From SIG440 sp045591095 (lineage in GTDB: Bacteria; Bacillota; Clostridia; Monoglobales; Monoglobaceae): DNA of 31,766 nucleotides. The DNA is taken from positions 1-31,766 of the forward strand of contig JAZNSF010000018.1 of the NCBI GenBank assembly GCA_045591095.1. Reading direction: 5' to 3'. Each line of letters opens with the position of its first letter. Positions within the stretch are counted from its first letter, which is position 1. The position numbers and the translations under genes are program-made. Of this stretch, positions 17,563 through 24,810 are shown in pieces. The notes below the pieces were generated by a model. It was given only the letters and a program-made list of their open reading frames with translations, had not been told where the DNA came from and searched no databases.

Positions 17563-17609
17563 TAACAAAAATACAGCCCTTTGGATTTAAAAGGGCTGTA
17601 TTTTTGTTA
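17563..17609. terminator. bidirectional terminator between SDR gene and mgtE
   Basis: A perfect 20-bp inverted repeat (17563-17582 with 17590-17609; core TACAGCCCTTT) closes a 7-base loop. Its A-rich and T-rich ends give a U-run on both strands, fitting the convergent genes on either side. Confidence 0.92.
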
Positions 17610-17610
17610 C

Positions 17611-18969
17611 CTAAAAATTGAGAATTCCACTCGCGATTTCAAAGTAGATTAAAAGTGACAGAGCATCAACTATCGTAGTGACAAAAGGACTTGCCATTAC
17701 TGCAGGGTCAAAGCCAAGTCGCTTAACCAACATGGGCAAAATACTGCCAACAATTTTTGCCGAGATGACGGTTGTTAAAAGCGTGAGCGAAACCACAAAA
17801 GAAACAGGCACAGGGTTTTGGCCTGAAGCGATTATCACGCCCTGGTCAACAAACATCATTTTTGCAAAGTTGACTATTGCAAGGGAAAGTCCGCAGAATA
17901 AAGAAATAACAAATTCTTTGCCTAAAATTTTAAGAACATCTTTGGTGTTGATTTCGCCCAGGGAAAGTCCGCGGATTATTGTAACCGACGCCTGTCCGCC
18001 CGAGTTACCGCCGGTACCCATCAGCATGGGAATAAATGCGGTAAGAACTACACAGACCGACAGAGTTTCTTCAAAGGAACTTATTATCTTTCCGGTAAAG
18101 GTGGACGAAAGCATAAGAAGAAGTAGCCAAGGTATTCTGTTTTTAAAAATCTCTAAAGCCGAAGTCTTAAGATACGGCTTTTCGGAAGGTAGCATAGCCG
18201 CCATTTTTTCGATGTCTTCGGTATGCTCTTGGCGGAGTACGTCAATTACGTCATCGACGGTTATAATGCCTACAAGCCTTGTTTCTTTGTCGACTACGGG
18301 CATTGCCAAAAAGTCGTACTTGTCAAAAAGATTTGCTACATTTTCCTTGTCTTCAAAGGTATCCACGAAAATAACCTTGGTTTCCATCACATTCCCGATT
18401 TTTTTGTCGGGAGCTGAAAGCAACAGGTCTTTAACTGTTGTTATACCAATAAGATGACGGTTCTGATCGGTTACATAGCAGGTGTAGATGGTTTCTTTGT
18501 CAAGACCGGTTGTTCTGATACGGTCAAAGGCCTCGCCGACCGTCATATTGGCTTTAAGGTCAACATATTCGATGGTCATAATGCTTCCTGCACTATCCTT
18601 TGGATAGTTAAGGATTTTGTTGATTTGTGTGCGCGTTTCAGAATCAGACTGACGAAGAATTCGCTTTACGACATTCGCCGGCATTTCTTCTATGATATCA
18701 ACAGTGTCGTCAAGAAACATCTCGTCAAGCACAGCACGAAGTTCTGAGTCAGAAAACGCGCCAATCAAGTGTTCCTGCGTGTCCGGGTCCATTTCGATAA
18801 AGGCATCAGCTGCAAGCTCTTTAGGAAGAAGCCTGAAAATTTTTAAGATATGTTCCTTTGGGATTTCCTCAAGGATAAATGCAATATCGGGAGCATTAAG
18901 GTCAGACAGGGTACTTCGCAGTTTTACAAATTCCTTGTTCTCTGTTAGTGTCAAAATCTCTTCAATCAT
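17611..18969 (-). CDS. mgtE: magnesium transporter MgtE
   Basis: This is a Mg2+-gated Mg2+ channel of the inner membrane with 452 residues, typical for the family. The start at 18969 has AGGAGG upstream on the minus strand. Residues about 15-120 form the MgtE N domain, about 125-250 are two CBS domains (SAGSIMTIEYVDL and DKYDFLAMPVVDKETR regions), and about 275-452 are five membrane segments with the MGTGGNSGGQASVTIIRGLS signature of the pore. In MgtE the cytosolic N and CBS domains sense Mg2+ and close the pore. Only 39 bases separate it from the upstream SLH gene, so no M-box riboswitch fits; it is probably transcribed with that gene. Confidence 0.95.
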   Translation of the reverse strand: MIEEILTLTENKEFVKLRSTLSDLNAPDIAFILEEIPKEHILKIFRLLPKELAADAFIEMDPDTQEHLIGAFSDSELRAVLDEMFLDDTVDIIEEMPANVVKRILRQSDSETRTQINKILNYPKDSAGSIMTIEYVDLKANMTVGEAFDRIRTTGLDKETIYTCYVTDQNRHLIGITTVKDLLLSAPDKKIGNVMETKVIFVDTFEDKENVANLFDKYDFLAMPVVDKETRLVGIITVDDVIDVLRQEHTEDIEKMAAMLPSEKPYLKTSALEIFKNRIPWLLLLMLSSTFTGKIISSFEETLSVCVVLTAFIPMLMGTGGNSGGQASVTIIRGLSLGEINTKDVLKILGKEFVISLFCGLSLAIVNFAKMMFVDQGVIIASGQNPVPVSFVVSLTLLTTVISAKIVGSILPMLVKRLGFDPAVMASPFVTTIVDALSLLIYFEIASGILNF

Positions 18970-19008
18970 TTTGCGTATCCTCCTGTCTTTAAAAAATTTT
19001 TATAGAAA

Positions 19009-21567
19009 TTACATTATTGAATACAGTATTTTTGCGGCTTCTGCCTTGGTGAGGGTGTTAAGCGGTCTTAGTGTCTGGTCTTCATAACCGTTTATTGCCC
19101 CAAGTGAAATAAGGGCATCAATACCTGCTTTTGCCCAAGTGGGAATGTCGGACTGGTCCAAAATATCGATGCTGCGATTGAAAAATCCACTTGGAAGTGC
19201 CCTTGCTACTATGGTTGCGGCCTCTGCTCGTGTAATGGTTGAGAGAGGGTCGGCACAGCTTTCGGTTTCGGAAACATATCTCCCTTTCAGAATACCCTCA
19301 CTGTATAATGCCTTAAAGCTGTCAAGCGCCCAGGCGGGAATAGTGTCAAGGTCGCTGTAGGGAAGGGCAGTATCTTTGTAAACTTCTTTGTCAATGCCTA
19401 AAAAGTTTGTCATCATAACCGCAAATTCCGAGCGGCTCATTGGCTTTTGAGGGTTAAACTTAAGTGTGCCGTCGGTGGGGTCGCCGCTTATTATTTTTGC
19501 ACTGTGCATATACCCAAGCAGTTCTTCTGCCCAATGTCCCTCGGTATCGGCAAAAGGCGAAGTGCTGTGAATAGCTTTTGAGGTTACTGTCTTAAACGAA
19601 GTAAACCCCAAAACGTTGGTAGCAAAAACTGTTATCTTACCTGCGTTTTCCGGCAAGACTCCGGATATTGTACCGGAGTCTTGGTCAAATTTAAATTTTA
19701 CCACTTTACCATCTATTTTAACCAAAATTTTGTCTTTGTCAATATCCAGGTCATATGGACTTTCAAATTTTACAAAAAACTGGCCATTTTCGGTAGTTAT
19801 ATCAATTACAGGATATGCATTTTCGTCGGCTTCGTCAGGCTTTGCAAGGGCAACCGGGATAGTAACCGTTTTTTTGCCGGCAGTTATGCTTATGTTTCCT
19901 TTTGCACCGAACTTGTCCGATGCCAAAAAGATGCCGTCCGACGAAATTGAGCCAATCTTGGGGTCTGCCTCCCAAGTAAAGTTTTCGTTTGTGGCCGACA
20001 GCTTGTTGTAGCCGCCGTATGCTTCGGCTGTCAAAGACACTTTGCTTTCGGGCGAGAGTGCAAGGGATTTTATTTCCTTGTTTGTTTCTTTATCTTTTAT
20101 GATTATATCTGTTGGTGTTTCAAGGCAAGTGATAGAAAGCGAGGCAACCATATCGCCCGATTTTGCATAAACCTTAACCTCACCGTTATCGCGTGCCTTA
20201 AAAAGACCTTTTTGGGTTATGGTACTGTTTTTACCATCCTGGACAGAAAAAACAATTCCTGATGGCAAGGGCGCAGGATAATATCCACTGTCAGTTGCCT
20301 TAACCGTAATTTGAGTGCTTGCACCGGTCAAAACAAAGTTGGTCTTAGGATAAAGGTGCAAATACTCGGCGTTGCCTGTCTTTTTTGCTGTATTTGTAAA
20401 GAAAAAGAATGTAGAAACTTTGCGCTCTTTTAAATCTGACGGTTTGTTTATAATAATCAGGGAACTGTCACCGGGGAGGCGCACCATCATTTCGGTAGAA
20501 CCACCGCCGTCTAAGTTGATTGCATCAATGCAGCCAAGCTCTTTCATACGCTCGGACAGGGTCTTAAGCTGAACACCGTAGCTGTGACCACTTTGACGCC
20601 CGTCTATGGTATAAAGAACGATAGAACCGTCTTCTGTGATTCCTATGGCTGTACGTGGAGCGGCACCTTTTTCGAGATTTGGATTTACCTCTCCATTTAT
20701 AAGGAGTCTTCCGCCGACACTGCCCATGCCAACCGCAACTTCATTCCAGCGGCTGTCACCATTTGCACTGAAATTGATAGAGACCTTTTCGCCAACCTTG
20801 AGTGTAGATATGGGGTCAAAAAATTCCGAAGGCGCTTTTTCGTCTACAGTTAAAACAATCTTTCCCTCTGGTATGGGAGCGGAGCCGGTCTCGTTTGTAA
20901 CCGATTCGACAACGGCAGAAATTTTAGAGCCGAGCTTTATTTCACCTTCAATTATGTCAAGAACAACGTCAATACCGCTTGTGGTGTTTTGTGTAGCGTT
21001 CGAAAAATCATCTGTCATCATATAAACTGCATAAGGCTGACGATACTTGTTTATATTGTAGATATTTACCTCGCTGCCGTCCTCTTTGGTAAGCACTGAA
21101 TTTATTGAAAAGTAAGATATAAATGCAGTGCCGTCGGGCATAATTCCAATTGCATCCTGGCCGGATGCATCTTTGGTAAGAATTTTTCCGTCTGCTATGG
21201 CATTACTCATAGGCACACCAGTCTGAAGCGAAAAAAAGTCTGCATTACTGCCGCCGATAATATTAGTGCCCAGATTTTCAAGTCGAGAAACTTCATTTGA
21301 AACCGTGCTTGCCCCAAAAAGTGCCGAGCCTGCGGTTATAGTAGGGATGACAGTGCTGTTGGGAGTGTAAATGATATAGTTTTCGCTTTGCTTCCCTACA
21401 CCTGACTGGTCGCTGTAAAATTGGTTGTGAAAAAATTGGGTACCTTTGCCGATAGGCACCGAGTATCCGTTTATCTTTGAAGAGCCAAGCACCGATGCAT
21501 GTGTTGTAAGAGTTGTTATCATAAAAGAGGCCAAAGTAAGCCCCGCAAAAAGTCTTTTTAGATTCAT
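19009..21567 (-). CDS. secreted phosphodiester glycosidase (NAGPA)-domain protein with three SLH domains
   Basis: This surface protein has 852 residues. I start at ATG 21567; an in-frame GTG at 21582 is also possible. A signal peptide (about 1-25, ending THA) is followed by an NAGPA domain (about 30-395). That domain carries the characteristic NADFFSLQTGVP near the start, PRTAIGITEDG, and LDGGGSTEM at about 348-356. NAGPA-type domains hydrolyse phosphodiester-linked GlcNAc in the eukaryotic uncovering enzyme; bacterial substrates are mostly unknown, with wall polymers suspected. Two Ig-like/Big-type regions (about 405-570) and a further beta region lead to three SLH domains (about 668-725, 732-790 and 795-852) that bind pyruvylated secondary wall polymer. 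It has its own promoter at 21607-21635 and probably cotranscribes mgtE. Confidence 0.85.
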   Translation of the reverse strand: MNLKRLFAGLTLASFMITTLTTHASVLGSSKINGYSVPIGKGTQFFHNQFYSDQSGVGKQSENYIIYTPNSTVIPTITAGSALFGASTVSNEVSRLENLGTNIIGGSNADFFSLQTGVPMSNAIADGKILTKDASGQDAIGIMPDGTAFISYFSINSVLTKEDGSEVNIYNINKYRQPYAVYMMTDDFSNATQNTTSGIDVVLDIIEGEIKLGSKISAVVESVTNETGSAPIPEGKIVLTVDEKAPSEFFDPISTLKVGEKVSINFSANGDSRWNEVAVGMGSVGGRLLINGEVNPNLEKGAAPRTAIGITEDGSIVLYTIDGRQSGHSYGVQLKTLSERMKELGCIDAINLDGGGSTEMMVRLPGDSSLIIINKPSDLKERKVSTFFFFTNTAKKTGNAEYLHLYPKTNFVLTGASTQITVKATDSGYYPAPLPSGIVFSVQDGKNSTITQKGLFKARDNGEVKVYAKSGDMVASLSITCLETPTDIIIKDKETNKEIKSLALSPESKVSLTAEAYGGYNKLSATNENFTWEADPKIGSISSDGIFLASDKFGAKGNISITAGKKTVTIPVALAKPDEADENAYPVIDITTENGQFFVKFESPYDLDIDKDKILVKIDGKVVKFKFDQDSGTISGVLPENAGKITVFATNVLGFTSFKTVTSKAIHSTSPFADTEGHWAEELLGYMHSAKIISGDPTDGTLKFNPQKPMSRSEFAVMMTNFLGIDKEVYKDTALPYSDLDTIPAWALDSFKALYSEGILKGRYVSETESCADPLSTITRAEAATIVARALPSGFFNRSIDILDQSDIPTWAKAGIDALISLGAINGYEDQTLRPLNTLTKAEAAKILYSIM

Positions 21568-21606
21568 AAAGTATTCACCCACATAAGTTAAATTTGAAAC
21601 TTCTTT

Positions 21607-21635
21607 ATTATATCAAAAAATGAGAGATTTGTAAA
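21607..21635 (-). promoter_or_regulatory. promoter for the SLH/NAGPA gene
   Basis: On the minus strand TTTACA (21630-21635) and TATAAT (21607-21612) are separated by 17 bases, giving a leader of about 30 bases before the ATG at 21567. It diverges from the promoter at 21680. Confidence 0.85.
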
Positions 21636-21679
21636 GGTCCAAATCTTTCTACTATATTACGAAAATTTGGAAAAGGCTG

Positions 21680-21708
21680 TTGCTTTTTGGAAATGTTTAT
21701 GATAGAAT
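21680..21708 (+). promoter_or_regulatory. promoter for the AspT/YidE-like gene
   Basis: TTGCTT (21680-21685) and TAGAAT (21703-21708) lie 17 bases apart, 35 bases before the ATG at 21744. Confidence 0.6.
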
Positions 21709-21743
21709 GAATAAGTTAAAAAGTTCTATTGGGGGTAATACAG

Positions 21744-22976
21744 ATGAGTTTATTTGGTGGAGTTATTCCAATTACCGGAGTAACATTTTTGGTATTTTCG
21801 GTGTTTACCATTATGGCAATTGGATACGCACTTGGAAAAATTACAATAAAAGGTGTATCTTTGGGCACAGCAGGTGTGTTTATAATTGCACTCGTGTATG
21901 GATGCTTATTTTATGACAAGCTTGAAGCACAACTTCCGAAGTATACAACGAACGCCTTGAAGATTGTTGAGAACTTAGGTCTTATTCTTTTTGTTTCATC
22001 GGTTGGCTTTATTGCAGGACCTAAGTTTTTCAGCAATATGAAGAAGAATTTTACGTCTTATGTACTTTTGGGATTGGTTATTATAGTATCCGGCGCTATA
22101 GTTGCCGTTGCTTGTGTATATGTTGGCAAGCTTATGGGCGAGACCGATATGGAAAAATTAAGCGCAATTGTATCAGGACTTTTTGCAGGTGCTTTAACCT
22201 CGACGCCTGCGTTTTCGGCGGCAAAGGCTTCTGTTGCGAGCCCTGAAATGGAGCAGCTTGTTTCGGTAGGCTATGGTATCGCTTACATATTTGGCGTTAT
22301 TGGTGTTGTTCTGTTTGTTCAGGTGCTTCCAAAACTTCTTAAGGTTAATATGGACGAGGAACGTGCAAAGCTTGTTGCAGCCGAAGAAGCTGTAGCGTCA
22401 AAAAAACAAGCGAGCAAATTAATTGAGCTTGATGATTTTGGCATTGCTCCTTTTGCAATAGCGGCATTAATTGGTATTTTAATCGGTATGATAAAAATCC
22501 CTCTTTCGTCTAAAGGCCTCAGCGGCACAACGTTTTCACTAACAACTACAGGCGGATGTCTTTTGACCTCACTTGTTTTTGGACACTTTAGAAGCGTTGG
22601 AAAGGTAAATCTTATGCCTTCTATCACAACTCTTAAGGTGTTCAGAGAGCTGGGACTTGTATTTTTCCTGATAGGCGCAGGTATTTCCGGTGGCGCAAGA
22701 TTTGTTGAGGAATTTAAGATTGACTACTTTATATATGGTGTGGCAATGACAATATTCCCAATGATAGTTGGATTTATCTTTGCAAAGTATGTTCTTAAGA
22801 TAAGTGTACTAAACACTTTGGGCTCAATCACCGGCGGTATGACAAGTACTCCTGCACTGGGCACGCTTATCCATGTTGCAGGCACGGAAGATGTCGCGGC
22901 GGCTTATGCGGCTACATATCCGATAGCACTTGTTGTAGTGGTATTTATGGCACAGTTTATTATAATTTTGTTTTAG
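21744..22976 (+). CDS. AspT/YidE/YbjL-type membrane transporter without RCK domains
   Basis: This polytopic membrane protein has 410 residues. ATG 21744 has GGGGGT upstream; an in-frame TTG at 21729 would start over this site. Two homologous halves of about five membrane segments each are visible, with matching motifs GALTSTPAFSAA (half 1) and GGMTSTPALGTL (half 2). This is the duplicated domain of the aspartate:alanine exchanger superfamily. In AspT, YidE and YbjL the halves are separated by two RCK/TrkA-C domains. Here a polar linker of only about 35 residues (rich in Ala, Glu and Lys) stands there. The substrate is unknown; a small carboxylate or amino acid is a guess from the family. It is monocistronic, with its own promoter and terminator. 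Confidence 0.8.
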   Translation: MSLFGGVIPITGVTFLVFSVFTIMAIGYALGKITIKGVSLGTAGVFIIALVYGCLFYDKLEAQLPKYTTNALKIVENLGLILFVSSVGFIAGPKFFSNMKKNFTSYVLLGLVIIVSGAIVAVACVYVGKLMGETDMEKLSAIVSGLFAGALTSTPAFSAAKASVASPEMEQLVSVGYGIAYIFGVIGVVLFVQVLPKLLKVNMDEERAKLVAAEEAVASKKQASKLIELDDFGIAPFAIAALIGILIGMIKIPLSSKGLSGTTFSLTTTGGCLLTSLVFGHFRSVGKVNLMPSITTLKVFRELGLVFFLIGAGISGGARFVEEFKIDYFIYGVAMTIFPMIVGFIFAKYVLKISVLNTLGSITGGMTSTPALGTLIHVAGTEDVAAAYAATYPIALVVVVFMAQFIIILF

Positions 22977-22984
22977 TTAAATTA

Positions 22985-23019
22985 AAAGTCATCTGCAAAT
23001 TTTTGCAGATTACTTTTTT
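22985..23019 (+). terminator. terminator of the AspT/YidE-like gene
   Basis: ATCTGCAAA (22991-22999) and TTTGCAGAT (23002-23010) form a perfect 9-bp stem, extended by AAAAGT/ACTTTT across one mismatch. Six T residues (23014-23019) follow. Confidence 0.85.
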
Positions 23020-23053
23020 GTTTGTTCTTTTAAAGGGCACCTTGGGGCGAGTA

Positions 23054-23177
23054 AAGGGGTCTCTTCCAAAGAGGTCAAGCCTATGGCGAAGACCGATTTG
23101 TGAGTAGTATAGGGACAACAAAAAAAAAGAGAACCTATAGCAAAACTATAAGTTCTCGATTAGTGGTGCACCTGAAG
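23054..23177. repeat. direct repeat copy 1: tRNA-Leu 3' end plus terminator plus flank
   Basis: These 124 bases recur at 23219-23340 with the only clear difference being the A-run length (9 versus 7). At the right edge it carries the last 14 bases of the tRNA-Leu gene on the minus strand (CTTCAGGTGCACCA), then the terminator hairpin, then about 65 bases beginning in copy order AAGGGGTCTCTTCC. Beyond base 23177 similarity to the tRNA stops abruptly. Confidence 0.95.
23120..23157 (-). terminator. duplicated terminator hairpin (copy 1)
   Basis: This is the same stem as the functional tRNA terminator (23129-23140 with 23146-23157) followed on the minus strand by 9 T residues. No intact gene lies directly upstream of it on that strand other than the tRNA, so it may act as a second, back-up terminator. 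Confidence 0.75.
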
Positions 23178-23189
23178 CCGTAGCCAAGG

Positions 23190-23212
23190 AAAACAATCCG
23201 GTGGATTGTTTT
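23190..23212. repeat. palindrome between the two direct repeats
   Basis: AAAACAATCC (23190-23199) and GGATTGTTTT (23203-23212) are a perfect 10-bp inverted repeat with loop GGT. It sits in the 41-base spacer that replaces the tRNA body next to copy 1. It resembles dispersed intergenic palindromes of Clostridia, but I cannot confirm copy number from this window. Confidence 0.7.
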
Positions 23213-23218
23213 GCGGCG

Positions 23219-23340
23219 AAGGGGTCTCTTCCAAAGAGGTCAAGCCTATGGCGAAGACCGATTTGTGAGTAGTATAGGGACAACAAAAAAAGAGAACCTA
23301 TAGCAAAACTATAAGTTCTCGATTAGTGGTGCACCTGAAG
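23219..23340. repeat. direct repeat copy 2, overlapping the intact tRNA-Leu 3' end
   Basis: This 122-base copy is continuous with the full tRNA gene and contains its functional terminator. The offset from copy 1 is 163-165 bases. Confidence 0.95.
23285..23320 (-). terminator. terminator of tRNA-Leu
   Basis: On the minus strand GAGAACTTATAG pairs with CTATAGGTTCTC (12 pairs including one U-G; 23292-23303 with 23309-23320), and 7 T residues follow. On the plus strand the wobble becomes a C-A mismatch, so the element is directional for the tRNA. Confidence 0.85.
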
Positions 23341-23410
23341 AGACTTGAACTCCCACGTCGTTGACACTAGATCCTAAGTCTAGCGCGTCTGCCAATTCCG
23401 CCACAGGTGC
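23327..23410 (-). tRNA. tRNA-Leu, anticodon UAG
   Basis: The 84-base gene on the minus strand begins GCACCTGTGGCGGAATTGG and ends CAGGTGCACCA with the CCA encoded. The acceptor stem is GCACCTG/CAGGTGC. The anticodon arm is CTAGA-CTTAGGA-TCTAG, so the anticodon is TAG, reading CUA/CUG-type leucine codons. A longer variable region (TGTCAACGACG) precedes the TTCAAGT T-loop, as expected for a class II tRNA. The outer T-stem pairs are two G-U wobbles. A strong promoter lies upstream and a terminator downstream, so it is a single-gene unit. Confidence 0.95.
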
Positions 23411-23431
23411 ATACGTTGAATAACGAACTGT

Positions 23432-23460
23432 ATTATATCAAAAAAAAACCATATTGTCAA
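23432..23460 (-). promoter_or_regulatory. promoter of tRNA-Leu
   Basis: On the minus strand a consensus TTGACA (23455-23460) and TATAAT (23432-23437) are 17 bases apart with a T9 tract in the spacer. The expected start is about 15 bases before the tRNA 5' end. Confidence 0.92.
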
Positions 23461-23505
23461 CCCCTAAAATGATATAAATTGAAAAATGGCAGAGTTGCTG
23501 TGCTA

Positions 23506-23534
23506 TTGACAATATAATGTATTTTTGATAAAAT
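23506..23534 (+). promoter_or_regulatory. promoter of the chromate-transporter operon
   Basis: TTGACA (23506-23511) and TAAAAT (23529-23534) are 17 bases apart. It diverges from the tRNA-Leu promoter and is about 60 bases before the ATG at 23596. Confidence 0.85.
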
Positions 23535-23595
23535 TATACAGATAATAATTTGTGTATAAAGACAGTCACTTAGGGGAGTTCTGGAGATAAATATT

Positions 23596-24171
23596 ATGAA
23601 AAGAATGAAAGAACTGTTAAAGTTATATTGGGCATTTTTCAGGATTGGGGCATTTACCTTTGGAGGAGGTTATGCGATGCTTCCTATGCTTGAAAAAGAA
23701 GTCGTTGAAAAACACAAATGGGCTAAGATGGAAGAACTGATGGATTATTTTGCAATCGGTCAGTGTACCCCTGGTGTTATCGCGGTAAATACGGCAACTT
23801 TTGTAGGACACAAGGAAAAGGGAATTATTGGCAGTATATTTGCAACTGTAGGTGTGATTTCGCCGTCAGTTGCGATAATATCTACTATTGCACTTGTTTT
23901 GGACATGATTTCGCAAAATCCAATAGTGAAGCACGCATTCGGCGGCATTGGTGTTGCGGTTTGTGCGATACTTATTCAGGCAGTTATTAAAATGGGCAAG
24001 GCAGGACTTGTCGACAAGTTCACCTGGATTATTGGGGTTTTGGCATTTGTGCTTGCGTTTAGATTTGACCTACCTACCATACCGATAATAATTGCCGCAG
24101 GAATTGCCGGGGTATTGTATAAGAAAATCTCCCGAAAAAAAGAAAAAGGACAGGGAGGAAAACAGTCATGA
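23596..24171 (+). CDS. chromate transporter (CHR family), first half-size subunit
   Basis: This is a membrane protein of 191 residues with five to six hydrophobic segments; the ATG follows GGAG. The CHR-family signature is visible: FRIGAFTFGGGYAMLPMLEKEVVEK near the N-terminus is present in parts (FGGGYAMLP), followed by AIGQCTPGVIAVNTATFVG. CHR proteins exist as long two-domain forms or as pairs of short proteins; this is the short-pair form with the next gene. Tested members export chromate, but many in gut or anaerobic Firmicutes have no known substrate, so the physiological ion is uncertain. It overlaps the next gene by 4 bases (ATGA). Confidence 0.88.
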   Translation: MKRMKELLKLYWAFFRIGAFTFGGGYAMLPMLEKEVVEKHKWAKMEELMDYFAIGQCTPGVIAVNTATFVGHKEKGIIGSIFATVGVISPSVAIISTIALVLDMISQNPIVKHAFGGIGVAVCAILIQAVIKMGKAGLVDKFTWIIGVLAFVLAFRFDLPTIPIIIAAGIAGVLYKKISRKKEKGQGGKQS

Positions 24172-24719
24172 CATATCTTATGTTGTTTTTAGAGTTTTTT
24201 AAAATCGGTCTTTTTTCGATTGGTGGCGGGCTTGCCACGCTGCCGTTTTTGTTTGAACTTTCGGGGAAGTATCCGTGGTTTAGTGAAAGTCAGCTTACAA
24301 ATATGATAGCGGTTTCGGAGTCTACTCCTGGCCCAATTGGTGTAAACATGGCGACATATGTGGGATTTAAGACAATTGGGGTTCTAGGGGGGATTACAAC
24401 TACGCTTTCGCTTGTGCTTCCAAGTCTTATTGTGATAGTTATTGTTGCTAAGGTCTTGGAACGCTTTAAAGAAAGCATAATTGTAAAAGACGTATTTTAT
24501 GGACTTCGCGCAGCAGTTGCCGGGATTATTGGAGTTTCGGTGCTTAATATTTTGCTGCAAAACCTGCTTGATTTGGAAACTTTTGGCACAGTGACAATGT
24601 TTAATTTCAAAAAAATAATTCTTTTTGCTGTGATGGTTTTTGCAGTGTTTAAATTCAAAAAGCATCCGCTTGTTTATATAGGTAGTGGTGCTGTCTTTGG
24701 GATTTTGTTTGGACTTTAA
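24168..24719 (+). CDS. chromate transporter (CHR family), second half-size subunit
   Basis: This 183-residue membrane protein starts within the stop of its partner (ATGA overlap), with GGGAGG upstream. It has the parallel motifs FKIGLFSIGGGLATLPFLFEL in shortened form (IGGGLATLP) and VSESTPGPIGVNMATYVG, with Glu-Ser-Thr where the first subunit has Gly-Gln-Cys. The pair probably assembles as an antiparallel heterodimer, as proposed for short CHR proteins. No regulator gene of the ChrB type is nearby. The operon appears to end here, although I see no strong hairpin before the next promoter. Confidence 0.88.
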   Translation: MTYLMLFLEFFKIGLFSIGGGLATLPFLFELSGKYPWFSESQLTNMIAVSESTPGPIGVNMATYVGFKTIGVLGGITTTLSLVLPSLIVIVIVAKVLERFKESIIVKDVFYGLRAAVAGIIGVSVLNILLQNLLDLETFGTVTMFNFKKIILFAVMVFAVFKFKKHPLVYIGSGAVFGILFGL

Positions 24720-24737
24720 AATAAATTTAAAAAATAA

Positions 24738-24766
24738 TTGTAAAAACATAGAGTTTATGATATAAT
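24738..24766 (+). promoter_or_regulatory. promoter of the yqhY-nusB-xse-ispA operon
   Basis: TTGTAA (24738-24743) and TATAAT (24761-24766) are 17 bases apart, about 45 bases before the ATG at 24811. A short in-frame ATG at 24775 falls too close to the transcription start and lacks a binding site. Confidence 0.85.
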
Positions 24767-24810
24767 GATAATATATGAAAATTTCATCTGAAAACTTTAG
24801 GGAGGATGTT

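Larger units (their letters stand above)
23020..23595. other. non-coding stretch between the transporter genes
   Basis: No convincing protein-coding gene is present. The stretch holds two near-identical direct repeats (23054-23177 and 23219-23340), a 10-bp palindrome between them, tRNA-Leu and its promoter on the minus strand, and the promoter of the chromate-transporter operon; each is listed separately. The remaining bases (about 23020-23053 and 23535-23580) show nothing I can assign. Confidence 0.8.

Noticed and set aside
17678..18457. A 259-codon plus-strand open frame across mgtE
   Set aside because: Antisense to intact mgtE; composition is Ser/Thr/Ile-rich as expected from a shadow frame.
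18970..19008. M-box Mg2+ riboswitch upstream of mgtE
   Set aside because: Only 39 bases separate the genes, far too short for an M-box.
23054..23340. Direct repeats as a CRISPR array
   Set aside because: Only two copies, each over 120 bases and containing tRNA sequence; no unique spacers of regular length and no cas genes.
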